Source: JBDFMH01 sp047238125 (GTDB lineage Bacteria > Pseudomonadota > Alphaproteobacteria > Sphingomonadales > Sphingomonadaceae). Taken from it: DNA of 64,000 nt. The stretch spans positions 62,001-126,000 of the forward strand of contig NZ_JBDFMH010000001.1 of assembly GCF_047238125.1 (NCBI RefSeq), written 5' to 3'. A program made the translations under genes and the position numbers. Below the pieces are notes generated by a model, which did no database searches, had not been told where the DNA came from, and was given only the letters and a program-made list of their open reading frames with translations. Positions 9,269-16,706 of the stretch are shown one piece after another. How positions within the stretch are numbered: position 1 is the stretch's first letter; each line of letters opens with the position of its first letter.

Positions 9269-10342
9269 TTAGAGCAGCGTCAACTGCCGCCCCTGCGGTG
9301 GTGTGAAGAGGTCGCTCCTCACCACGATCCGTTCCCGGTTCAAGCCGTACCGCTTGCAGGCTTTCACGAAACGCTGGCGAATGAGGTCGGCCCAGGGGCC
9401 GGTGCCTTTCATGCGGGTGAAGAAGTTCGAATCATTCTCGCGGCCGTCGCGGATCGAGCGGACGATCGACATCACCTTTTCGGCGCGGTCGGGGTGGTGG
9501 GCATCGAGCCAGGCCTTGAACAGCGGGGCCACTTCCCACGGCAGGCGGACCGGCAGGAAGAAGGCGGCGCGGGCGCCGGCGTCCGCAGCCGCTTCAAGAA
9601 TATGCTCGATCTCATGATCGGTGACGGCAGGGATCACCGGCGCGATCGAGACATAGGTGGGGATGCCGGCGGCGGACAGCGCGCGCACAGCAGCGAGGCG
9701 CTTGGCAGGGTGCGGCGCGCGCGGCTCCAGCGTGCGAGCAGTGGCAGGATCGAGCGAAGTGATCGACAGCGCGACCGCGGCGATGCCCTTGGCCGCCATC
9801 GGTGCGAGGATGTCGATGTCGCGGACGACCCGATCCGATTTGGTGGTGATCGTCAGCGGATGATCATGGCGGGCGAGCACCTCCAGGCACTGGCGGGTCA
9901 GGCCGAAACGGCCTTCGATCGGCTGATAGGGATCGGTGTTGGTGCCGAACGCGATCGGCTGGCAGCGATAGGACGGCTTGGCGAGTTCGGCTTCCAGCAG
10001 GGCGGCGGCATCGGGCTTCACGAACAGCCGCGATTCGAAGTCGAGCCCCGGCGACAGATCGTGGAAGGCATGCGTCGGTCGTGCGAAGCAGTAGACGCAG
10101 CCATGCTCGCAACCGCGATAGGGATTGATCGAGCGATCGAACGGCACGTCCGGCGAATTGTTGCGCGCGATGATCGTGCGGGCGCGCTCGATCGTGACGG
10201 TGGTTCGCAGCGGCGGCGGGCCACCGTCGAGGTCCTCGATCGCATCGAGCCAGTCACCATCGGCCTCGCGAGCGGGCAGGTTGAAGCGATCGCTGGCGGC
10301 GTTCAGCGTCGCGCCGCGGCCGGGAAGCGGGGGCAGGGACAT
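9269..10342 (-). CDS. PA0069-family radical SAM protein (SplB-like)
   Basis: A 357-residue radical SAM protein. The cluster-binding motif is CEHGCVYC (Cx3CxxC), preceded by RSINPYRGC, with the later GTNTDPYQPIE and TKSDRVVRD segments shared by the SplB-like PA0069 branch. Members bind a [4Fe-4S] cluster and S-adenosylmethionine, but their substrate is not known, and the true spore photoproduct lyase role does not apply to a non-sporulating sphingomonad. A DNA- or nucleotide-repair role is sometimes assumed; nothing here tests it. The gene stands alone, with flanking genes unrelated. Confidence 0.9.
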   Translation of the reverse strand: MSLPPLPGRGATLNAASDRFNLPAREADGDWLDAIEDLDGGPPPLRTTVTIERARTIIARNNSPDVPFDRSINPYRGCEHGCVYCFARPTHAFHDLSPGLDFESRLFVKPDAAALLEAELAKPSYRCQPIAFGTNTDPYQPIEGRFGLTRQCLEVLARHDHPLTITTKSDRVVRDIDILAPMAAKGIAAVALSITSLDPATARTLEPRAPHPAKRLAAVRALSAAGIPTYVSIAPVIPAVTDHEIEHILEAAADAGARAAFFLPVRLPWEVAPLFKAWLDAHHPDRAEKVMSIVRSIRDGRENDSNFFTRMKGTGPWADLIRQRFVKACKRYGLNRERIVVRSDLFTPPQGRQLTLL

Positions 10343-10505
10343 ATCGGCACTTTAAGCGACGAATGAGAACAATACAAGAACGCCGCAATGACGCCAGAGC
10401 GATCCGTTCCGGGACGGTCGATCCGCAGCTCATCAAAATTCAGCAACCTTTTGGCGCGTTTTCTGTTACGGTTTTCGGACGAGTATTTTTACGGGGGCTT
10501 TCCAC

Positions 10506-11102
10506 ATGGCAGGTGACGGTCGCGCGATCACCGAACAGAGGCACGGCGAGCATCTGCTGACAGGCCTCGTCGTCGCAGCCCTTATCGGCGGGCTTTCGGT
10601 GACGGATGCCCGGGCGATCCTGGAGCCCGGCGCCGAGCTGGATCCGTCCGCTGCCGCCGCCATCACCGAAGAATTCGCGGCTCAGGGCCCAGTCGAACTG
10701 CGTGTCGGCGGGCTTGGCGGCCCGCTGAGGCCGACGCGGGTCGGCCGCCCCGGCGGACGGCCGATCCGCGGACTGCCCGGGGTACCGGCTGCGCCATTGG
10801 GCGCCGAACCGGGCGGGTTGGTCCCGGGCGATGGCCTGCCCGACGCAGGCCTGGTGCCGGACGGCCCCGCCCCGACCGATTTCGCCTCGCTGACGCCGAC
10901 GCCGTCGACCCCGGGGATCCCCGGAGTACCGGCGCTCCCTGGCATTCCCGGCGGCACTACGCCGCCGCCGGTGGACGAAGTCTTCCCGGTCGACCCGGCG
11001 CCCGCAGTGCCCGAGCCTGCGACCTGGGCGATGCTGATGATCGGCTTCCTGAGTGCCGGCTTCATGCTGCGTCGGCGGAAGACTCTGGTCACCGCAAGAT
11101 AA
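10506..11102 (+). CDS. Proline-rich PEPxxWA-CTERM protein
   Basis: A secreted, low-complexity protein of 198 residues. After a basic start and a hydrophobic helix (LLTGLVVAALIGGLSVTDARA, a likely signal peptide) comes a long region dominated by Pro, Gly and Ala with collagen-like PGIPG and PGVPA repeats. The C-terminus is the sorting signal: VPEPATWAMLMIGFL, a hydrophobic helix, then RRRK. It should be processed by an exosortase such as the one encoded 1.9 kb downstream. The flexible repeats suggest a spacer or matrix protein; this is inference. An ATG start with a purine-poor upstream region leaves the exact start open. Confidence 0.85.
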   Translation: MAGDGRAITEQRHGEHLLTGLVVAALIGGLSVTDARAILEPGAELDPSAAAAITEEFAAQGPVELRVGGLGGPLRPTRVGRPGGRPIRGLPGVPAAPLGAEPGGLVPGDGLPDAGLVPDGPAPTDFASLTPTPSTPGIPGVPALPGIPGGTTPPPVDEVFPVDPAPAVPEPATWAMLMIGFLSAGFMLRRRKTLVTAR

Positions 11103-11356
11103 GGCGATCGTCTGCGGCTGATTATGAAGCCGTCGCTATCGCCGACTTCGCCTAGCTTGAGAGTTGGTTCGGTTCGCCGTCAGCCGACTATTTCGCATGC
11201 CGCGCCGGCGGGAGAACGCCGGGTGAGGAAAGCGGCTGCTCAAAAGGGTCTTGCGCCGATCGTCGTCATCTGTCGGCGATGGCCGGGAGCTAGACTGGCT
11301 CGACAGCGGATCAAGAATAGTTGCGCTTGGTACTCTTGCGCTGTCGGCCGGCGCGA

Positions 11357-11890
11357 TCAGCGTAGGGTGAGGCGGTCGCCTTCGATCGTCAGTGAACTCA
11401 ACCGGGACAGCATGTTCTGGCCCATCAGCGAAACCGGCACCGCTGCCTGATCGCTGGCGACGACCGCGCGCACGGATTGTTCGGTGCGATCGCCAATCCC
11501 GACATGGCCCAGCATCGCCCAGTGCATCGGCGCGGAGCCACCAGCTGTGCGCAGGCGGGCGGCGCGGCGGCGATGGTCGGGCTCGGCCGCGACGCGCTTG
11601 GCATCGCGCGGGCTTAGCACGATGTGCGTGGCGCCGGTATCGACCAGGAAGCGGACCGGACGGTGGTTCACCATGGCATCGACATAGAACATGCCATCGG
11701 CCGCGCGATTGTAGACGGTCGCATCCCCGCTGGCGGAAGCGGAGCCGGGCGCGGCCAGCTGGGTGAGCGCCGTCAGCGCGGTCGGGCCGGCGACTGCATC
11801 ATCCGCGAGCGGACCAAACGCCAGCGCGAGGCTGCCGGCCAGCGTGGCGATCGTGCCGATGATCGGCATGAGCAGGAGATCCGCGTCCAT
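11357..11890 (-). CDS. Retropepsin-like aspartic protease, membrane-anchored
   Basis: A 177-residue protein with an N-terminal hydrophobic helix (about residues 8-28) and a single retropepsin-like domain. The catalytic motif is FLVDTGATHIVLS with Asp84-Thr85-Gly86, and the second conserved hydrophobic stretch SLMGQNMLSRL is near the end. This matches the bacterial clan AA family seen in many alphaproteobacteria, in which a half-sized protease domain must dimerise. The domain should face the periplasm. Substrates are unknown. The neighbouring gene at 11953 reads the same way 62 bases upstream, so co-transcription is possible. Confidence 0.85.
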   Translation of the reverse strand: MDADLLLMPIIGTIATLAGSLALAFGPLADDAVAGPTALTALTQLAAPGSASASGDATVYNRAADGMFYVDAMVNHRPVRFLVDTGATHIVLSPRDAKRVAAEPDHRRRAARLRTAGGSAPMHWAMLGHVGIGDRTEQSVRAVVASDQAAVPVSLMGQNMLSRLSSLTIEGDRLTLR

Positions 11891-11952
11891 GAGCGGACAA
11901 TGGCAAAGAGCTTGAAACTATCGCTTTCCGAACGCGGTTGACGCGCCGTTCA

Positions 11953-12816
11953 TCATGTCGTGGCGGTCGGCAGCGTCTCGCGGCGCAGTTTGCGCACCCG
12001 TCGGGTCTGGAACAGGCCGACCAGCCAGCAGAGCAGCCCGGCAAGCGCGAACTGCACCGCTCCGATGAAGTAGGGCAGGCGATAGGGCATGCTTGACTGG
12101 TAGAGCACATAGTGCGGGCGCGTGACCGGATAGCCGAGCTCGCGATAGAGGCGCGCGATCGTGCCCGGCAGGCCGTTGCGGACCAGGATGCCGGTGCGGC
12201 TGACCGACGGATCGCCGAACACGCCGCGTTCCCGCTCGACCGGATCGACCTCGACGAAGAAGCGCACGGTGGCATCGTTGCCCGATCCGGCGCGGACCGC
12301 GGCATAGCGTGTCTCGCGCTTGCCGATCAGGTAGTTCTGGATGAACACCGACGTCCGCGCCTCGGCGGCGCCGCCTGTGAGCCGGGCGGGGCCCTGCCGG
12401 AGCTCACCGGCTGGGACAGTAGCGACCGAGATCTGCTGCGGCGTACCCGAGGCACTGGGCAGGAACAGCGTGTAGAGCGCGCTGGCGATCGCGGCGAGCG
12501 TGAACAGCAGGCCGCAGACGTTGAGCAGCGTCAGATAGCGTTTGGCGGTGACTGGCGGCTGATCAGCATCGATCAGTTCCACCTTCTGGCGACGCTCGCG
12601 CTGGCGCTGGACCAGCAGAACGATCAGGATCGGAAGGAACATGATCAGTGCGAGCAGCAGCATCGTCAGCGCCGGCTTGTAGAAGCCGAACAGTGCGATC
12701 TGCCATTCGGTGGCCCAGGCGAAGACGCCGCGATAGCGGCGCGATTCCCACAGGAAGAATAGCGCGGACACCACGAGCCACAGAAGCGCCAGTCGCTTGA
12801 TCGGCTTTACCGGCAT
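11953..12816 (-). CDS. Membrane protein of unknown function
   Basis: A 287-residue protein that I cannot assign to a family. Four hydrophobic segments are visible: one near residues 8-22 (LALLWLVVSALFFLW), one near 48-70, one near 100-118 and one near the C-terminus (YFIGAVQFALAGLLCWLVGLF). Between the third and fourth lies a soluble region of about 130 residues, probably periplasmic, with RFFVEVDPVERERG and NGLPGTIARLYRELGYP. The end is basic. It lies divergently from the exosortase gene 158 bases away, so a link to surface-protein or polysaccharide processing is a possibility only. Confidence 0.7.
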   Translation of the reverse strand: MPVKPIKRLALLWLVVSALFFLWESRRYRGVFAWATEWQIALFGFYKPALTMLLLALIMFLPILIVLLVQRQRERRQKVELIDADQPPVTAKRYLTLLNVCGLLFTLAAIASALYTLFLPSASGTPQQISVATVPAGELRQGPARLTGGAAEARTSVFIQNYLIGKRETRYAAVRAGSGNDATVRFFVEVDPVERERGVFGDPSVSRTGILVRNGLPGTIARLYRELGYPVTRPHYVLYQSSMPYRLPYFIGAVQFALAGLLCWLVGLFQTRRVRKLRRETLPTATT

Positions 12817-12974
12817 TTCGTGTCGCCCCCGTTCACATCACGCTGATTGAACAGCCTAAGCCAAGATTGGGTCCGCGTCACGCATCACATAAAGCCGACC
12901 GATCGATGTTAACCCCCAATGCGCTTTGAGAAAAGCGGGCGCGCGGATATGAGAGGCCCCAAGCGAGGGATTTG

Positions 12975-13868
12975 ATGGCGGAGCTTATGCAATCCGCGCG
13001 CCGTGGCGGACTGCCCGGAGTGCCGGCCATGTTGCGGGACCACTGGTTCCTGATCCTGGGAATCGCGGCAATCGCGGTTCCGGGGATCATGCTGCTTGCC
13101 CGAATCACCTGGACGACCGAGCAGGGCGCGCAGGGGCCGATCATCCTGGCGACCGGTTTGTGGCTGTTCGCCCGCGAATATGGCCCGCTGAAGCATCTGG
13201 CCCGGCCGGGGCGCACGAAACTGGTGGTGCCGGCATTCGCGCTGTTCACGGTCGGCTTCCTGATCGGACGCATCATTGGTGCGGTGTCGATCGAATGGCT
13301 GTTCGTGAGCCTGCTGCTCCTGACCGTGTTCTACGCCTATAATGGCGGGCGTGTGACCAAGGGGCTGTGGTTCCCGATCCTCTATCTCTTCTTCCTGGTG
13401 CCGCCGCCCTATTCGGTGACGGTGGCGCTGACCGGAAGCCTGCAGCTGCTGATCACCAAGGCGGCGGTGGCGGTAACGAGCTTCTTCGGCCTGCCGGTGG
13501 CGTTCAGCGGTACGGCCTTGTTCATCGGCCCGTACGAACTGCTGGTGGCGGCGGCGTGTTCGGGGATGAATTCGCTGTTCTCGCTGCTGGCGATCGGGCT
13601 GTTCTACATCTTCCTGCGGCACCGGGCCGACTGGCGCTATGCCGCGCTGCTGGCGGCATTGGTGATCCCGATCGCGATCCTGACGAATTTGATCCGGGTG
13701 CTGATCCTAGTCATGATCACGCATTGGTTCGGCGATGCGGCTGCGCAGGGCCTGCTGCACGAGGCGGCGGGCATGATGATGTTCTTCGTGGCGCTGTTCG
13801 CGCTGATGGGAGTGGATGCCGTGCTGAGCCCGTTCCGCGACCGCCTGTTCCGAAAGCGGCCGGCATGA
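12975..13868 (+). CDS. Exosortase (probably the sphingomonad XrtV type)
   Basis: A polytopic membrane cysteine protease or transpeptidase, about 297 residues with eight or so hydrophobic helices. The exosortase catalytic set is visible: Cys in AACSGMNSLFSLLAIG, Arg in NLIRVLILV and His in LLHEAAGMMMFF. Exosortases cut PEP-CTERM tails and are almost always encoded with exopolysaccharide genes, as here. The ATG at 12975 with GAGGGA upstream is preferred to the TTG just before it. Its stop overlaps the ATG of the EpsI-like gene by four bases. The V subtype is assigned from gene context and lineage, not from a comparison. Confidence 0.9.
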   Translation: MAELMQSARRGGLPGVPAMLRDHWFLILGIAAIAVPGIMLLARITWTTEQGAQGPIILATGLWLFAREYGPLKHLARPGRTKLVVPAFALFTVGFLIGRIIGAVSIEWLFVSLLLLTVFYAYNGGRVTKGLWFPILYLFFLVPPPYSVTVALTGSLQLLITKAAVAVTSFFGLPVAFSGTALFIGPYELLVAAACSGMNSLFSLLAIGLFYIFLRHRADWRYAALLAALVIPIAILTNLIRVLILVMITHWFGDAAAQGLLHEAAGMMMFFVALFALMGVDAVLSPFRDRLFRKRPA

Positions 13869-14584
13869 GCGCCGACGCGGCCTTGCCCGGCGAGAGCGGC
13901 GGCGAGCGGATCGCGGCGCCTGCCAACCGGCGCCAGTTCCTGCTGGGCGGCGCGCTGATGGCGGCGGCGGCGACCGGCATGGTGCTGCGCCCGCGCCGCA
14001 TCGCCGAGCCGCTGAAGGAAGGCACGCTGGACCGCGTGGTGCCGAAGAAGATCGGACCGTACGATTATGTCACGGCGAGCGGCCTGGTGCTGCCGCCGGC
14101 CGACGACCTGACCGAGCGGATCTACGACCAGGTGCTGACGCGGGTCTATGCCGCCGATGGGCTGCCCGCGATGATGCTGCTGATCGCCTATGGCAGCGCG
14201 CAGGATGCGACGCTGATGCTGCATAGGCCCGACGTGTGCTATCCGGCATCGGGCTTTACGCTGAGCGGCGCGCGCGAGGTGCCGGTGGTGCTGGGCGCGG
14301 CTGGCGGCCACAAGGTGAATTTCGTATCGGCGCAGCGCAACGAGCGGACCGAGCAGATCCTGTTCTGGTCGCGGATCGGCGACCGGTTCCCGGTGACGGC
14401 GCGCGACGAGAAGATGTCGGTCTTCCTGTCGAACCTGGCCGGGGCGATGCCCGATGGCGTGCTGGTGCGCGTATCGGCGGTGACGCCGAACGCGGATCGC
14501 GCGCTGGCCGAACTCGATAATTTCAATCGCCTGCTCCTCGCCTCGGTCGGCGGTGAGGGGCGGCGCCTGCTGCTCGGCCTGTGA
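13865..14584 (+). CDS. EpsI-domain exosortase-associated protein
   Basis: A protein of 239 residues with an N-terminal arginine-rich stretch and hydrophobic helix (RRQFLLGGALMAAAATGMVL), a Tat-like or anchor-type start, then one soluble domain. Conserved EpsI features include the central HRPDVCYPASGF, and in other exosortase systems this domain is either fused to the exosortase C-terminus or encoded next to it. The ATGA overlap with the exosortase stop indicates a functional pair. The biochemical role of EpsI is not established; a periplasmic partner in surface display or polysaccharide assembly is assumed. Confidence 0.88.
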   Translation: MSADAALPGESGGERIAAPANRRQFLLGGALMAAAATGMVLRPRRIAEPLKEGTLDRVVPKKIGPYDYVTASGLVLPPADDLTERIYDQVLTRVYAADGLPAMMLLIAYGSAQDATLMLHRPDVCYPASGFTLSGAREVPVVLGAAGGHKVNFVSAQRNERTEQILFWSRIGDRFPVTARDEKMSVFLSNLAGAMPDGVLVRVSAVTPNADRALAELDNFNRLLLASVGGEGRRLLLGL

Positions 14585-14618
14585 GCGGCGCGGGGACATT
14601 GCCGACCGGGAGACGGAT

Positions 14619-15491
14619 GTGACGCGTGGGATGACGATGGCGCGCAAGGCGGCGCTGATGGGCGGGATCGGCCTTTCGCTGGCGCTGGCCGCGTGTGGCG
14701 AGAAGGCTCCGACGGGCCAGGTGATCGCATCGGTGGACGGCGAGGACATCACCCGCCGCGACATGCAGGCCGAACTGCAGGCGGCCAAGGCCCCCAAGGA
14801 CGCCGACATCAAGGCGTTGCAGCCGCAGATCGCCGACCGGCTGGTCAACCGCAAGCTGATGGTGGAGCAGGCCAAGAAGGAAGGGATCGACAAGACCCCC
14901 GAATATCTGGCCGCCGAGCAGCGCCAGCGTGAATTGCTGCTGGCATCGCTGCTGGCCGAGCGCTGGGCCGGCAAGATCGAGCCGGCACAGAGCAGCGCAG
15001 TCGATGCCTATATCGCGGCGAACCCGCAGATGTTCGCCAATCGCAAGATCCTGGCGGTGGACCAGATCCGCGCCAAGGCCGATGCGGTGCCGCCGAAGGA
15101 GCTGGAGCCGCTGACGAGCAACGATCAGGTGGCCGCGCTGCTGCAGGCGCGCAAGGCCCAGTTCCAGCGCGGCCGCGGCACGCTGGACACGGCGACGATC
15201 CCCGCGCCGCTGGCGCAGCAGATCCTGTCGCTGGCGCCGGGCATGCCGTTCGTGGTGGTCGAAAACGGCCTGCTGGTCTCCAACAGCGTGATCGCGATGC
15301 GCGATGCGCCGGTGCCGGAGGCGCAGCGGCCGACCTTGGCGACGCAGGTGATGCGCCAGCGTGAAGCGCAGAAGGCGATCGAGGCGCAGGTCAAGAGCCT
15401 GAAGGCCGGCGCCAAGATCGAATATCAGCCGGGCTTTGCGCTGCCCGCGCAGAAGGCGACGCCCGCCAAGGCGCCGGCCCCAGGCATCTGA
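14619..15491 (+). CDS. EpsD-like SurA/peptidyl-prolyl isomerase family lipoprotein
   Basis: A periplasmic lipoprotein of about 290 residues. The signal sequence ends in the lipobox LALAACGE. A SurA-N-like helical domain (residues about 40-140, IASVDGEDITRRDMQAEL, DRLVNRKLMVEQAKKEG) is followed by a parvulin-like part that lacks clear active-site residues. This agrees with the EpsD family of exosortase-linked polysaccharide loci. The GTG at 14619 is chosen because GGGAG lies about six bases upstream; ATGs at 14631 and 14637 are alternatives. It probably acts as a chaperone for export-channel or barrel subunits. Confidence 0.85.
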   Translation: MTRGMTMARKAALMGGIGLSLALAACGEKAPTGQVIASVDGEDITRRDMQAELQAAKAPKDADIKALQPQIADRLVNRKLMVEQAKKEGIDKTPEYLAAEQRQRELLLASLLAERWAGKIEPAQSSAVDAYIAANPQMFANRKILAVDQIRAKADAVPPKELEPLTSNDQVAALLQARKAQFQRGRGTLDTATIPAPLAQQILSLAPGMPFVVVENGLLVSNSVIAMRDAPVPEAQRPTLATQVMRQREAQKAIEAQVKSLKAGAKIEYQPGFALPAQKATPAKAPAPGI

Positions 15492-15498
15492 TTCGAGC

Positions 15499-15531
15499 GG
15501 ATCGCGGCCGGCCGGGCGCCGGCCGCGATCC
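15499..15531. terminator. 14-bp perfect hairpin between converging genes
   Basis: GGATCGCGGCCGGC at 15499-15512 pairs without mismatch with 15518-15531 around a five-base CGGGC loop. It sits between the EpsD-like gene (plus) and the PilZ gene (minus), which converge. No T-run follows on either side, so it may be a Rho-assisted or transcript-stabilising hairpin rather than a classic terminator. Confidence 0.55.
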
Positions 15532-15534
15532 CGA

Positions 15535-15996
15535 TCAGATCAGGTGGAGGATGCTGGTCCAGACCGTGGTCGTGAGGCCGATGAGGAAAGCCAGCCGCAT
15601 CGCCGGATGCCATTTTTCGACATGCGGCTCGGCAGTGCCGGCGACACCGGCCGGGCGCGGGATGCCGAGCGTGACGACCGGATCGGATGCGAAAGCCGTG
15701 GCCATCGCCTGCGGCGACAGCGGCTGCGCAAACCGACAGCCATAGCGCGCGCCATCGCGGCGGACGACGCTGGCCCGGAAGCGGCCGGCGCCGGGCAGAC
15801 CGATCGTGAAATCGCCTTCGATCTCGGTGCCGGGCGGGCATACCATCGCGAAGCCGTCACAGGACAGATCGTTGACCACGACGTCGCACGGACCCGCGGC
15901 CTGCGCGCGGGCGGTGCTGACGGCATCGATCCGCCGGCGTTCCTTGCCGCGGCGATCGGCGTCGACATCGGGAAACATGCGGGCGGCGAGCGTCAT
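15535..15996 (-). CDS. PilZ-like (c-di-GMP binding) domain protein
   Basis: A 153-residue protein. The N-terminal half looks like a PilZ domain: a basic RRGKERRRIDA segment resembling the RxxxR box and, about 25 residues on, NDLSCDGFAM resembling (D/N)xSxxG, followed by beta strands (RFRASVVRRDGARYGCRFAQPL). Such domains bind cyclic-di-GMP. A hydrophobic helix at the C-terminus (MRLAFLIGLTTTVWTSIL) suggests a membrane anchor. It is convergent with the polysaccharide genes, so control of their export is an attractive but untested idea. Confidence 0.78.
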   Translation of the reverse strand: MTLAARMFPDVDADRRGKERRRIDAVSTARAQAAGPCDVVVNDLSCDGFAMVCPPGTEIEGDFTIGLPGAGRFRASVVRRDGARYGCRFAQPLSPQAMATAFASDPVVTLGIPRPAGVAGTAEPHVEKWHPAMRLAFLIGLTTTVWTSILHLI

Positions 15997-16040
15997 CGGG
16001 TCGGTCCTCTCGGGATGATCGGACCCTAGGCGATCGAGGG

Positions 16041-16055
16041 TTAATGAAAGTCTAA
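16041..16055 (-). promoter_or_regulatory. Near-consensus CtrA-like site
   Basis: TTAA-N7-CTAA, one mismatch from the alphaproteobacterial CtrA full site TTAA-N7-TTAA. It lies 45-59 bases before the start of the PilZ gene. A single near match can occur by chance. Confidence 0.25.
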
Positions 16056-16130
16056 GCCGTCAGGATCGAGCCGTGCGCCTGAACGGTGCGACCCCTTGAA
16101 AAGCATGACATCGTGGCCCCAGCTGTAACA

Positions 16131-16161
16131 TTGGTTAGAAAACTACGCTAGAGATAACCAA
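16131..16161. promoter_or_regulatory. TTGGTTA/TAACCAA inverted repeat, putative operator
   Basis: TTGGTTA (16131-16137) and its exact complement TAACCAA (16155-16161) are spaced by 17 bases in an unusually AT-rich patch, 80 bases before the secreted protein at 16241. A second overlapping dyad, AACC-A5-GGTT, follows. The spacing of about two helical turns suits a dimeric regulator. Nothing identifies the regulator. Confidence 0.4.
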
Positions 16162-16240
16162 AAAGGTTTCCTACAGGCCTGCGAATCGCTATGATGCGGT
16201 CAGTGGGGCGCGATCAGGCGCCGGGCTGGAGGGCGAAGCG

Positions 16241-16705
16241 ATGCGAATCGGATGCGGGTTGGGCATGGTGCTGGCGCTGGCTGGGGCAGGGCTGCCGGCA
16301 GCGGTATTGGCACAGGCGCGTGTGGCGGCGCCTGGCGGGTTCGTGCCGCAGGCGGCGATCGGGTATGGCGTGGCGGGGGCGACGATGACCCCGGTCGACT
16401 TGACGAGCCCGCTGCCGGTGAGCGCCCCGGCGGTGGCCCCGATCGACCGATCGGGCGCGATCGCGAACGGCGGGGCGGCGCAGACCATCGCCGCCGCGAA
16501 CCCGGCACGACGCGGCTTCTTCGTCCAGAATCTCTCGGCCGCGGATCTGTGGCTGGCGACCGGCACGAGCGCGGTGGCGGGGCGGCCGTCGATCCGGATC
16601 GCGCCGGGACAGCTGTACGAGTCGCCGGCCAGCGGCGCGCCGGGCGGCGCGATCAGCGTGCTGGGCGCGAGCGCCGGCCAGTCCTTCACCGCGCAGGAGT
16701 GGTGA
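16241..16705 (+). CDS. Secreted protein of unknown function
   Basis: A protein of 154 residues with a clear signal peptide (MRIGCGLGMVLALAGAGLP, cleavage near VLAQA). The mature part has one small domain, about residues 65-154, rich in beta strands: RSGAIANGGAAQTIAAANPA, RRGFFVQNLSAADLWLA and a C-terminal GQSFTAQEW. Similar small beta domains occur in phage virion and surface proteins, but I do not assign a family. Its stop is one base before the ATG of the SGNH-type hydrolase gene, so the two are surely co-expressed and may act together outside the cell. Confidence 0.7.
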   Translation: MRIGCGLGMVLALAGAGLPAAVLAQARVAAPGGFVPQAAIGYGVAGATMTPVDLTSPLPVSAPAVAPIDRSGAIANGGAAQTIAAANPARRGFFVQNLSAADLWLATGTSAVAGRPSIRIAPGQLYESPASGAPGGAISVLGASAGQSFTAQEW

Positions 16706-16706
16706 G

